A DNA stretch of 23,202 nt from Pseudomonadota bacterium (lineage in GTDB: Bacteria; Pseudomonadota; Alphaproteobacteria; Rickettsiales; SXRF01), in assembly GCA_028873275.1 (NCBI GenBank), contig JAGWLJ010000002.1, forward strand, positions 1 to 23,202. The letters run 5' to 3'. This document shows positions 6,626 to 13,862 of the stretch, in pieces (within the stretch, counting starts at the first letter, position 1; the number at the start of each line of letters is the position of its first letter). A program made the position numbers and the translations under genes. The notes under the pieces were generated by a model. That model did no database searches and was not told the origin of the DNA. It worked only from the letters and a program-made list of their open reading frames with translations.

Positions 6626-7557
6626 TGCCCCCCGCCATTGAAATCCTTAAGCTGCGCAAGACCTATGACGGCAAGAAAGGCAGCCGCAAGGAGGCGCTGA
6701 AGGGCATCGACCTGGAGATTCCGCGCGGGGCGTTTTTCGGGCTGCTGGGGCCTAATGGCGCGGGGAAATCCACCCTGATCAATATCCTGGCCGGGCTGGT
6801 GATCAAAACCGGCGGCGAGGCGCGGGTGATGGGCCACGACATCGACACCGCCACGCGCGCCGCCAAGCTGGCGCTCGGCGTTGTGCCGCAGGAGCTGGTG
6901 CTCGATACGTTTTTTACCGTGCGCCAGGCGCTCGACATCCACGCCGGGTATTACGGCGTGCCCAAGGCCAAGCGCAAGACGCAGGAGATCATCGACGCGC
7001 TGGGACTGTCCGACAAGGCCGACGTGCATTCGCGCCGGCTCTCCGGCGGCATGCGGCGGCGCTTGCTGGTGGCCAAGGCGCTGGTGCACTCGCCGCCAGT
7101 GCTGATTCTCGACGAGCCGACGGCGGGGGTGGATGTGGAGCTGCGCACGCAGCTGTGGAATTATGTGCGCATGCTCAATAAAAACGGCACCACCGTGCTG
7201 CTGACCACGCATTATCTCGAAGAAGCCGAGGAGCTATGCGACACCATCGCCGTCATCCACCAGGGCGAGGTGGTGGCCTGCGACAAAAAAACAGCCATGC
7301 TCCGGCAATTCGACAGCAAGCAGCTGGTGATCACGCCGTCGCAGCCCCTGGCCGTGGTGCCGGCGTCGCTCTCGAACTGGACATGCGAATTGACGCCCGA
7401 AGGCAGGCTCAGCATCAGCTACAAGCCCAGCAAATACGCCGTGGGGGATATTTTAGCCGCCGTGCAGGCGGCCGGCATCGGCATCCGCGACCTGACCACC
7501 AAGGAAGCCGATCTAGAAGAGGTGTTCCTGCATCTGACGCATAAGAAGGCGGCGTGA
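6622..7557 (+). CDS. ABC transporter ATP-binding protein (YadG/CcmA type)
   Basis: This 311-residue protein has one complete nucleotide-binding domain: Walker A GPNGAGKS (residues 43-50), Q-loop near Gln90, signature LSGGM (140-144), Walker B VLILDEP (160-166) and H-loop His197. It most resembles ATPases of ABC-2 export systems (YadG, NodI, DrrA-like), which pair with a separate membrane permease at the inner membrane. A C-terminal extension of about 90 residues ends in the LEEVFLHLT signature common in this group. No permease gene is adjacent. The ATG overlaps the der stop (ATGATG) and the stop overlaps the next GTG start, so expression is coupled to der and the methyltransferase. The substrate cannot be predicted. 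Confidence 0.88.
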   Translation: MMPPAIEILKLRKTYDGKKGSRKEALKGIDLEIPRGAFFGLLGPNGAGKSTLINILAGLVIKTGGEARVMGHDIDTATRAAKLALGVVPQELVLDTFFTVRQALDIHAGYYGVPKAKRKTQEIIDALGLSDKADVHSRRLSGGMRRRLLVAKALVHSPPVLILDEPTAGVDVELRTQLWNYVRMLNKNGTTVLLTTHYLEEAEELCDTIAVIHQGEVVACDKKTAMLRQFDSKQLVITPSQPLAVVPASLSNWTCELTPEGRLSISYKPSKYAVGDILAAVQAAGIGIRDLTTKEADLEEVFLHLTHKKAA

Positions 7558-8726
7558 TCCCCCTGCGCCTCAAAAAAGGCCGCGAAGAGGCTATTCGCGG
7601 CGGGTATCCGTGGATTTACGCCGGCGATATCATCGAGTCCTCCGAGCTGCTGCTCCTGCCGCCGGGCGGGCTGGTGGCGATTGAGACGCACAGGGGCGAG
7701 GCCATCGGCACCGGCTATTATAACGCGCGCTCACAGATTGCCTGCCGCGTGCTGGCGCTGGGGCAGGAAAAAATCGACCTGGCGTTTTTAACGTCGCGCA
7801 TCGAAAAAGCGCTGGCGCAGCGCCAGCGGCTGATCGGCGCTCCCTATTGCCGGCTGATTCATTCCGAGGCCGATGGATTGCCGGGGCTGCTGGTCGACCG
7901 TTTTGGCGATATACTGGTGGCTCAGGCGGGAACGGCGGGCATGGAGCAATTACAGCCGTTATGGATGCGGGCGCTGGAGGATTTACTGCATCCCCAAGCA
8001 ATCCTGCTGCGCAACGACACGACCGCAAGAAAACTGGAGGGATTGAAACAGGAGGTGATTGCCGCCAGAGGGAATATTCCATCGCTGGTCGAGGTGCAGG
8101 AGAACGGCTGCATCTACCTGGCCGATGTGATGCACGGCCAGAAAACCGGCTGGTTTTACGACCAGCGCGACAACCGGCGCATGATCGCCGAACTGGCAAA
8201 GGGTAAAACCGTGCTTGATGTCTATGCCCATTCCGGCGGCTTCGGGTTGCTGGCGGCCAAATACGGCGCGGCGCAGGTGGCGCTGGCCGACAGCTCCAGG
8301 CTGGCGCTCGATCTCGCAGCACAGGCAGCCGTGCGCAATCATCTCGCTTCCCTGCATTACATGCAGGGCGATGCGTTTGAAACCATGGAGCGGCTGGCGG
8401 GAGAAAAGCAGCAATTCGATATTGTTCTTGCCGATCCGCCGGCCTTCGTCAAAAGCCGCAAGGACATTGCCGCCGGGCTCAAGGGTTATGAGAAAGTGAC
8501 GCGGCTGGCGGCGGCGCTCGTATTGCCGGGAGGGTTGCTGTTCGTGGCTTCCTGCTCGCATTACGCCTCGCGTTCGTCTTTCGACAAGGCGGTGCAGGAC
8601 GGCATCGCCAAAGCGGGCAGGGAAGGGGCCATTCTGAAGCGCACCGGCGCTGCGCCCGACCACCCCTGCCATCCCAGACTGCCGCAAAGCGAATATCTCA
8701 AAGGAATTCTGCTGAGGCTCGTTTAG
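7554..8726 (+). CDS. rlmI: RlmI-like 23S rRNA 5-methylcytosine methyltransferase
   Basis: Family members such as E. coli RlmI (396 residues) methylate C1962 of 23S rRNA using S-adenosylmethionine. This 390-residue protein starts with a PUA-like RNA-binding region (about 1-75, with HPWIYAGDI-like GGYPWIYAGDI). A central segment has NGCIYLADVMHGQKTGWFYDQRDNR, typical of the family. The Rossmann methyltransferase core follows: VLDVYAHSGGFGLLAA near residue 219, LADPPAF near 292, and SCSHY near 333 carrying the expected catalytic Cys. GTG 7554 overlaps the ABC gene stop (GTGA). Following der in one transcript fits a shared role in ribosome maturation. The exact target base is inferred from the family, so the symbol is tentative. 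Confidence 0.85.
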   Translation: MIPLRLKKGREEAIRGGYPWIYAGDIIESSELLLLPPGGLVAIETHRGEAIGTGYYNARSQIACRVLALGQEKIDLAFLTSRIEKALAQRQRLIGAPYCRLIHSEADGLPGLLVDRFGDILVAQAGTAGMEQLQPLWMRALEDLLHPQAILLRNDTTARKLEGLKQEVIAARGNIPSLVEVQENGCIYLADVMHGQKTGWFYDQRDNRRMIAELAKGKTVLDVYAHSGGFGLLAAKYGAAQVALADSSRLALDLAAQAAVRNHLASLHYMQGDAFETMERLAGEKQQFDIVLADPPAFVKSRKDIAAGLKGYEKVTRLAAALVLPGGLLFVASCSHYASRSSFDKAVQDGIAKAGREGAILKRTGAAPDHPCHPRLPQSEYLKGILLRLV

Positions 8727-8730
8727 GCAA

Positions 8731-8759
8731 TTGCGGTTGGGCCAATAAACTGCTAGAAT
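8731..8759 (+). promoter_or_regulatory. Candidate promoter for a leaderless DUF3429 transcript
   Basis: TTGCGG (8731-8736) and TAGAAT (8754-8759) are separated by 17 bp. The -10 ends 6 nt before the ATG at 8766, so the transcript would begin at or next to the start codon. No Shine-Dalgarno sequence is present. Confidence 0.45.
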
Positions 8760-8765
8760 TTTGGA

Positions 8766-9203
8766 ATGAATCGCCTGATCCTTGCCTTTGCCATCGTCGC
8801 CGTCATGCCCTTCGTGGTTTTAAGCACCAGCGTGCCGCTGCGCCTGTTTCCGTATTCTTCCGCCGTGGTCGAAGTGCTGCTGACCTATGCCGCCGTGGTG
8901 ATTTCCTTCCTGGGCGGCATCCACTGGGGCGTAGCCGTCACGCAATACGCCGCGAAGCGCAATATCGCCCATATGTTGATCGCCGAGGGCGTGTGGCCGT
9001 CGCTGGTGGCGTGGGGCGTGCTGTTCTTCGGCGATACCTACACCAAACTGCTGGTGCTGACCCTGCTTTACACCTTCGTATGGACGATCGACAGCCTGCT
9101 TTACAATAACGACATGATTCCACAGTGGTTTTTCAATGTCCGCTGCATCGTGACGCCGATCGTGGTCGTGTCCTTGTATGTGGCGTATTTCGGGCTTATA
9201 TAG
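8766..9203 (+). CDS. DUF3429 family membrane protein
   Basis: This is a small, very hydrophobic protein of 145 residues with about four to five predicted membrane helices, so it should sit in the inner membrane. FLGGIHWGVA at residues 48-57 is the hallmark of the DUF3429 family as I know it. A conserved-looking Trp/Pro segment (EGVWPSLVAW) and WTIDSLLY also fit. No biochemical function is established for the family to my knowledge. It appears to have its own promoter directly abutting the ATG, unlike the overlapped genes upstream, and is followed by the foldback leader of nfuA. Confidence 0.8.
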   Translation: MNRLILAFAIVAVMPFVVLSTSVPLRLFPYSSAVVEVLLTYAAVVISFLGGIHWGVAVTQYAAKRNIAHMLIAEGVWPSLVAWGVLFFGDTYTKLLVLTLLYTFVWTIDSLLYNNDMIPQWFFNVRCIVTPIVVVSLYVAYFGLI

Positions 9204-9206
9204 CTG

Positions 9207-9275
9207 GTCATGGGTTGTGAGTCGTGGGTCCCTGGTCGTTTTACCCATGACTCATGACCAGCGATCATGACCAGG
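9207..9275 (+). repeat. Heptad foldback element forming the nfuA leader
   Basis: GTC or GTT recurs at 9207, 9214, 9221, 9228 and 9235, exactly 7 bp apart (unit consensus GTCRTGG). The array then switches to the complementary unit GACYCAT/GACCAG at 9249, 9256 and 9269. GCTGGTCATG (9203-9212) pairs perfectly with 9253-9262. Positions 9220-9229 pair with 9243-9252 with a single G-T wobble. The 7 nt left unpaired (9213-9219) are exactly one repeat unit. The last unit runs into AGGAG (9273-9277), the nfuA ribosome binding site. Confidence 0.85.
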
Positions 9276-9282
9276 AGATAGC

Positions 9283-9828
9283 ATGTTCATCCAGACCGAA
9301 GCCACGCCCAATCCGCTGACGCTGAAATTCATCCCCGGCCGCACGGTGCTTGACACCGGCACGGTGTTTTTTACCTCGGCGCAGGATGCCAAGGCCTCGC
9401 CGCTGGCCCAGGCGCTGTTTGCCATCGACGGAGTGACCGCCGTTTTCTTCGGCAGCGACTTCATCACCGTCACCCGCCGCGAGAGCGATGGCTGGGACAC
9501 GCTGAAGCCCGCGCTGCTTGCCGCCGTCATGGATCATTTTCTGGCCGGCAAGCCGGTGATGACCGGCGCCGCCACGGCGCAATCCACCAATGATAACGAC
9601 AGCGAAATCGTCAAGCAGATCCGCGAGCTGATCGACACGCGAGTGCGCCCGGCCGTGGCCATGGACGGTGGCGACATCGTTTATCGCGGCTTCCAGGACG
9701 GCATCGTGCAGCTCGAGCTGCACGGCTCCTGCTCCGGTTGCCCCAGCTCCACCATGACGCTGAAAAACGGCATCGAGAATATGCTGAAGCATTATGTGCC
9801 GGAAGTGGTGGCGGTAGAAGCCGTCTAG
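9283..9828 (+). CDS. nfuA: NfuA/NifU-type Fe-S cluster carrier
   Basis: Proteins of this type carry an assembled 4Fe-4S cluster to client enzymes. The 181-residue protein has the NFU N-terminal domain (MFIQTEATPNPLTLKFIPG to about residue 90) and a C-terminal NifU domain. The latter contains VRPAVAMDGGDI and the cluster-binding Cys150-x-x-Cys153 in SCSGCPSS. This is the alphaproteobacterial/mitochondrial Nfu1 arrangement, which differs from E. coli NfuA in its N-terminal domain. AGGAG at 9273-9277 lies 5 nt before ATG 9283. The leader is a foldback repeat that could affect access to this site. The TAG stop shares the palindromic tetranucleotide CTAG with the stop of the convergent sulfotransferase gene. 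Confidence 0.93.
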   Translation: MFIQTEATPNPLTLKFIPGRTVLDTGTVFFTSAQDAKASPLAQALFAIDGVTAVFFGSDFITVTRRESDGWDTLKPALLAAVMDHFLAGKPVMTGAATAQSTNDNDSEIVKQIRELIDTRVRPAVAMDGGDIVYRGFQDGIVQLELHGSCSGCPSSTMTLKNGIENMLKHYVPEVVAVEAV

Positions 9829-10637
9829 GCCGGATACAATGCCTTCGCGGCGCGAGCGAATTTCGCATACGCCTCCTGAATGCGGGCAATCAGCGCGGGA
9901 TCATAAAAATCCAGCTTGCGCGGCGTGATCATCGCCGGATCGACAGAGGCAATGCCCAGCGGCGCCAGCGCTTTTTCGCCGCCAGGGCCGGTGATGTCCT
10001 CGTAGCGCAGCAGCAGTATGTTATCCTTGAGCGACAGCAGGCGCTGGCAGATCAGGTCGTACATTCGTACCTGTTTCTCGAGCAGATCCATCGGCGCGGC
10101 CGTCAACTCACGCATCTCTTTCCAGTAGCCTGCCGCCCCCGGCAGCAGGCCCTTGCCCGGCGGCACTTTCGTGTCGCGCCAGGAGGCGATGGCTCCGGCC
10201 GGATGGCGCACGATGGCGGCGATGGTGAAATGCCCGGTAGCGGCCAGCTCGGGCAGCACGCCCAGGTAGAGCCCGTTATGCTTGACGGCAAGGGTGAAAT
10301 CACCGGTCAGACCCGGGCGGGTGAACGGCACCAGCTCATAATGAATGTCCGGCCGGCGGTCGCCGGCGTGGCTGCGGTAATAATTGGTCGGCGCCGTGCC
10401 GTTTCTGCGGCGCTCAGGAATGGCGATGCCCTGCAACAGCTTGCGGCGGATATCGGCGAAATCGCCGATCAGCCACCGGGCGAAACCAGCGGCCGGGGTT
10501 CTATCTTTCATCGCCGCCATGGCGTCGTACTGCCACTGCGGCTCGTTCAGCGCGACGCTCGCCGGCTGGCTGTCCATGAGAGCGGTGAGCAATGTGGTGC
10601 CGGAGCGCGGAATGCCGGTGAGAACGATGTCGCGCAT
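9825..10637 (-). CDS. Sulfotransferase family protein
   Basis: Enzymes of this fold transfer a sulfuryl group from PAPS to a carbohydrate or other acceptor. The 270-residue protein opens directly with the 5'-phosphosulfate-binding loop (GIPRSGTTLL, residues 8-17). It also has a 3'-phosphate-binding segment resembling the family (IAAIVRHPAGAIASW, mid-protein) and LLLRYEDI near residue 210. It has no signal peptide or membrane segment, so it is cytoplasmic or peripheral. Its ATG overlaps the upstream glycosyltransferase stop (ATGA), so the pair forms a minus-strand operon. Inference: it sulfates a glycan or glycolipid assembled by its neighbour. The acceptor is unknown. It ends head-on with nfuA in a shared CTAG. 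Confidence 0.83.
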   Translation of the reverse strand: MRDIVLTGIPRSGTTLLTALMDSQPASVALNEPQWQYDAMAAMKDRTPAAGFARWLIGDFADIRRKLLQGIAIPERRRNGTAPTNYYRSHAGDRRPDIHYELVPFTRPGLTGDFTLAVKHNGLYLGVLPELAATGHFTIAAIVRHPAGAIASWRDTKVPPGKGLLPGAAGYWKEMRELTAAPMDLLEKQVRMYDLICQRLLSLKDNILLLRYEDITGPGGEKALAPLGIASVDPAMITPRKLDFYDPALIARIQEAYAKFARAAKALYPA

Positions 10638-11548
10638 CAGCCGAGGAATCTCCGCAGCTGCTCCGCCCAGGCATTTTCAAACGCTGCCAGCGAATAGGCT
10701 TCGGCGTCCTTGATCGCCTGCGCCGAAAGCGAAGCGGCATAATCATCGTCGCTCAGCACGTCTTCGATGGCTTCCGGTAACCGGTCGATATCGCTTAAAG
10801 GGACAGCCAGGCTGTTTTCGCCGTAACGCAGGAAGTCCTGCCCACCCAGCCCGTCGAGCCCAACGACGACCAGCCCCATCGCCATCGCCTCCAGCGGCAC
10901 CAGCCCGAAGCCCTCGGCGGCGCAGACGTTGAGCAGGAAGCGCGATCCGGCCATGCGCTTGAGGAACTCCTTATGCGGAAGGTCGGCGGGGAGACGAAAG
11001 AATTCAGCGTTTTTACAGCGCTCCCTGATCTTGCGCCGCAAATGGCCGGAGATAATGCCGTGCTCTGCCGCCTGTTCCTTGACGTGCACGGCGAAGAGCG
11101 GCCCCTTCGCCGCCGGATTGCGCGCCTCCTGGCAGGCGTCGAGATCGACGAAGGCGGGGATCACCGGCGCTTCGATGCCGTACACCGCCGACAGGTGGCG
11201 CGCCACCACCTGGCTGACTGCCACATAGCTGTCGAACCGGCAGTCGAGATTGAAAGTAAATCCCTGCGCGTACATGAGCTTACGACCTTTCAGGCGCAGG
11301 CCGAACATGTAGCGCGAGAAGGACGGGTTGCAGATCAGCAGATCGTCGTCCATGATTGCCGCTTCCATCTCGGGCAGCGATACCGTTTCCATGGCGTCGT
11401 CGTAAGTGAACAGCGACTTGCCTTTCCAGCCGGTGTCGACGTTGACGAGGCTGAAGCCGAACTGCCTGGCGGCGATGCGGCCGACATGATAGGCCATATA
11501 GGCCCCGCCGCGGCCGATGGTGGCGCCGATGACATAGACGTTAGGCAT
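10637..11548 (-). CDS. GT4-like glycosyltransferase
   Basis: This 303-residue protein resembles GT-B fold, family 4 glycosyltransferases. The best evidence is the C-terminal donor-binding motif AAEGFGLVPLEAMAMGLVVVG, which has the E-x7-E pattern, and a sugar-nucleotide loop with GGQDFLRYGENSL. The N-terminus (YVIGATIGRGGAYMAYHVGR) contains the usual glycine-rich acceptor-side loop. It lacks membrane helices. On the minus strand AGGAAACAAGG precedes the ATG at 11548. The gene is translationally coupled to the sulfotransferase, so both probably modify the same surface glycan. Sugar donor and acceptor cannot be read from the sequence. Confidence 0.8.
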   Translation of the reverse strand: MPNVYVIGATIGRGGAYMAYHVGRIAARQFGFSLVNVDTGWKGKSLFTYDDAMETVSLPEMEAAIMDDDLLICNPSFSRYMFGLRLKGRKLMYAQGFTFNLDCRFDSYVAVSQVVARHLSAVYGIEAPVIPAFVDLDACQEARNPAAKGPLFAVHVKEQAAEHGIISGHLRRKIRERCKNAEFFRLPADLPHKEFLKRMAGSRFLLNVCAAEGFGLVPLEAMAMGLVVVGLDGLGGQDFLRYGENSLAVPLSDIDRLPEAIEDVLSDDDYAASLSAQAIKDAEAYSLAAFENAWAEQLRRFLG

Positions 11549-11562
11549 AAGGCCTTGTTTCC

Positions 11563-11580
11563 TGCATAAAATGCATTATA
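11563..11580 (-). promoter_or_regulatory. Divergent control region of the glycosyltransferase and secF
   Basis: Only 43 nt separate the two divergent starts. On the minus strand a perfect TATAAT occupies 11580-11575, 26 nt upstream of the glycosyltransferase ATG, without a clear -35. An inverted repeat TGCAT-AAA-ATGCA (11563-11575) lies between the genes and could be an operator. On the plus strand AGAGGG at 11581-11586 is the secF ribosome binding site. Confidence 0.35.
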
Positions 11581-11591
11581 AGAGGGCCATC

Positions 11592-12509
11592 ATGCCACTG
11601 AGACTTTTCCCCCACAAGAGCCAATTCGACTTCATGGGCCGCCGCTGGATCGGCTTTGCCTTCTCCATTGCGCTGACGCTGCTGTCGCTCTCGCTGCTCT
11701 TTACCAAGGGATTGAATTTGGGCATTGATTTCACCGGCGGTATCCTGATGGAGATCCATACGGAAAAGCCGGTGGAACTCGGAGGCTTGCGCGGATTGCT
11801 CAACCAGCAGGGCTTCGGTGAGGTGTCCCTGCAGAATATCGGCAATCCCAATGATGTCATGATCCGCATCCAGGTGTCAAAAAACCAGGAACAGGCCAAG
11901 GTAGTGGCGCAGGTGAAGGAACTGCTGGCCGGGAAGGTGGGCGCCGGCATTGATTACCGGCGCATCGATTACGTCGGGCCGACGGTAGGCGCCGAGCTGG
12001 TGCAGAACGGCGTGCTGGCGGTGCTGCTGTCGTTCGGGGCCATCATGCTTTACGTGTGGTTCCGCTTTGAATGGCAGTACGGCATCGGGGCTATTCTGGC
12101 GCTGATGCATGACAGCATTATGGTCATCGGGTTCTTCGCGGTGACGCGCTTCGAGTTCGGGCTGACGGCGATTGCCGCCATCCTCACCATCGTCGGCTAT
12201 TCGATCAACGATTCGGTGGTGATTTACGACCGCATCCGCGAGAACATGCGCCGCTTCAAGAAAATGCCGGTGTTCGAGCTGCTGAATCTCAGCATTAACG
12301 ATACGTTGTCACGCACGATCCTCACCGCCTCCACGACGCTGCTGGCCTCGCTGGCGCTGGCCATTTTCGGCGGCGAGGTGATACGCGGATTCTCCTGCGC
12401 CATGGTGTTTGGCGTCGTTATCGGCACCTATTCCTCGATCTATATCTCCGCCCCCACGCTCATTTATTTGAATATCCGCCCCAATGAGGCTAAAGTCGTT
12501 ACTCCTTAA
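11592..12509 (+). CDS. secF: Protein translocase subunit SecF
   Basis: SecF works with SecD to pull preproteins through SecYEG using the proton gradient. The 305-residue protein (E. coli 323) has an N-terminal membrane helix (FAFSIALTLLSLSLLF) and the GLNLGIDFTGG motif. A periplasmic domain follows, then VGPTVGAELVQNGVLAVL, and the last helices contain GYSINDSVVIYDRIREN, all SecF signatures. I preferred ATG 11592 (AGAGGG 5 nt upstream) over ATG 11571, which would add seven residues. secD, usually directly upstream, is absent. The neighbour there is the divergent glycosyltransferase gene. A MaoC-like gene follows after 18 nt. Confidence 0.95.
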   Translation: MPLRLFPHKSQFDFMGRRWIGFAFSIALTLLSLSLLFTKGLNLGIDFTGGILMEIHTEKPVELGGLRGLLNQQGFGEVSLQNIGNPNDVMIRIQVSKNQEQAKVVAQVKELLAGKVGAGIDYRRIDYVGPTVGAELVQNGVLAVLLSFGAIMLYVWFRFEWQYGIGAILALMHDSIMVIGFFAVTRFEFGLTAIAAILTIVGYSINDSVVIYDRIRENMRRFKKMPVFELLNLSINDTLSRTILTASTTLLASLALAIFGGEVIRGFSCAMVFGVVIGTYSSIYISAPTLIYLNIRPNEAKVVTP

Positions 12510-12527
12510 ACTCCACGGGAGGCGCGT

Positions 12528-12971
12528 ATGGAATACCAGGGACTGTACGGCTATTTCTTCGAAGATCTGAAAACCGGCATGGAGGCTACCGTCAGCCGCA
12601 CCATCACCGAAACCGACCTGCGTAATTTCTCCGGCGTGTCGGGCGATACCAACCCCATGCATCTCAACGAAGAGTTCGCGAAAAACACGCCGTTCAAAGG
12701 CACTATCGTCCACGGCATGCTGACGGCCAGCCTGATCTCCGCCGTCATCGGCACGCGCCTGCCGGGGCCAGGCTGCATCTATATGAGCCAGACGCTTAAG
12801 TTCCTGGCCCCCGTGCGCGTCGGCGACACCGTCTATGCCGTAGGAAAAATCAAGGAGCTGCAGCCCGAAAAGCACCGCGTGCTGATGGACACCAAATGCT
12901 ACGTCAGGGATACGGTGGTGATCGACGGCGAGGCGCTGATCAAAGTGCCGTCGCGGGAAAAAAACCGTTGA
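12528..12971 (+). CDS. MaoC-like (R)-specific enoyl-CoA hydratase
   Basis: The 147-residue protein has the single hot-dog fold of MaoC/PhaJ hydratases. The catalytic signature SGDTNPMH provides Asp40 and His45, followed by the hydratase-2 segment GTIVHGMLTASLIS. Family members reversibly hydrate trans-2-enoyl-CoA or enoyl-ACP to the (R)-3-hydroxy form, linking beta-oxidation, PHA synthesis or fatty acid metabolism. GGGAGG lies about 7 nt before the ATG. It follows secF by 18 nt and may be cotranscribed with it, but no functional link is evident. The substrate cannot be assigned, so no gene symbol is given. Confidence 0.88.
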   Translation: MEYQGLYGYFFEDLKTGMEATVSRTITETDLRNFSGVSGDTNPMHLNEEFAKNTPFKGTIVHGMLTASLISAVIGTRLPGPGCIYMSQTLKFLAPVRVGDTVYAVGKIKELQPEKHRVLMDTKCYVRDTVVIDGEALIKVPSREKNR

Positions 12972-13026
12972 ATCTAATTTAATTCCCGTTAATGCTTTGG
13001 CCCTTAACCAAACAGACCGGGAATGT

Positions 13027-13794
13027 ATGAGTTACCCAGATTACTTTGAAAGCTCGGCAACCGAATCGCCAGCGATATTGTTTACCTCAGTAAAGCGGCT
13101 TTCCTCCGAGCAGACGCAGACTCTTGAACGCCATGGGCTGAGCAGGGACTTCTATGGTTCTCAGGTGTGCGGCATTGCGCTGGATGCGCGGGGAGCCAGC
13201 GAGGAAACCGTGGAGAAATGGCTGGACGAATACTTGCAGGGCATACGGGGCATATTGCAGCGCGCGCCAGGTTCCAATGAACTGGTGGCGTATAATCTGC
13301 TTCTGCGGCCTTTTGAACTTCATGTCGTGGCGTCGCCGCAGCAGGCAAAATCGCTGGAGAAACTGGCGACTAAACTGGAAAGTATGGAAAAGGAATTTCC
13401 TGAATATAAGGATTCTGCCCTGTTCATGTCCAGATGGAACATATTGCCGGTGCGCGAAAACGAACAACGGCCAACCAATGATATCGTGGAAGAATATGTG
13501 AATGCCGAAAGAGTGGTGCGTGCAAAGCAATCCTTCATTCGCAGCAGGAAAACGCCGCTGCCTTCGCAGCCTCCTCTGACGAAAGAAGAGCGTAGAACTC
13601 AAAGATTGTCTCCTGCACAGATTGCCCAATGGGATCAGATGTGGGCGGCAATACGCGATGAGAACGAGGAAACAATACGGAAGGTTCGCGATCCGAAAAG
13701 GCGTAAAGCGGAAGCCGCCGAAGTTAAAACGGCCCACCGGGTATTGGAGCGCTATGACCGCGTTCGCCCCGTTGCGGGAGAGATGAGCAGATAG
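13027..13794 (+). CDS. Hypothetical protein, no family recognised
   Basis: I do not recognise this 255-residue protein. It has no signal peptide or membrane segment. The first 120 residues look like a mixed alpha/beta domain (QVCGIALDARG, LRPFELHVVASP). The middle is a basic linker (SFIRSRKTPLPSQPPLTKEE). The last 60 residues are strongly charged and probably helical (DENEETIRKVRDPKRRKAEAAEVKTAHRVLERYDRV is the character of this part, spanning about 211-246, where Lys/Arg/Glu dominate). Its base composition looks lower in GC than the flanking genes and its codons are less biased. ATG 13027 is preferred; a TTG at 12997 extends the frame by 10 residues. No good ribosome binding site is visible. 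It could be a lineage-specific or transferred gene. Confidence 0.62.
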   Translation: MSYPDYFESSATESPAILFTSVKRLSSEQTQTLERHGLSRDFYGSQVCGIALDARGASEETVEKWLDEYLQGIRGILQRAPGSNELVAYNLLLRPFELHVVASPQQAKSLEKLATKLESMEKEFPEYKDSALFMSRWNILPVRENEQRPTNDIVEEYVNAERVVRAKQSFIRSRKTPLPSQPPLTKEERRTQRLSPAQIAQWDQMWAAIRDENEETIRKVRDPKRRKAEAAEVKTAHRVLERYDRVRPVAGEMSR

Positions 13795-13818
13795 CGGCCT
13801 GCGGGAAACGCTTGCCAT

Positions 13819-13860
13819 TTGCCGCGGCAACCCTCACCTTTGCGCTCCTGAAAGGGTGAG
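13819..13860 (+). promoter_or_regulatory. Hairpin in the ribF leader covering the ribosome-binding region
   Basis: CTCACCTTT (13833-13841) pairs with AAAGGGTGAG (13851-13860) with one bulged G and a 9-nt loop. The right arm ends 2 nt before the ribF ATG and contains the only purine-rich candidate ribosome-binding sequence. Just upstream, TTGCCGCGGCAA (13819-13830) is a perfect 12-bp palindrome. I see no conserved FMN riboswitch (RFN) elements. Confidence 0.5.
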
Positions 13861-13862
13861 AT

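Noticed and set aside
9738..10697. 319-codon plus-strand frame opposite the sulfotransferase gene
   Set aside because: The minus strand encodes a clear PAPS-binding sulfotransferase. The plus-strand translation is Arg/Gln-rich without motifs.
11555..11582. Plus-strand promoter TTGTTT-N16-TATAAG for secF
   Set aside because: Its -10 overlaps the secF ribosome binding site, so the transcript would lose that site. The match is poor.
13795..13862. FMN riboswitch before ribF
   Set aside because: The gap is only 68 nt, too short for the roughly 140-nt aptamer, and I do not see its conserved core segments.
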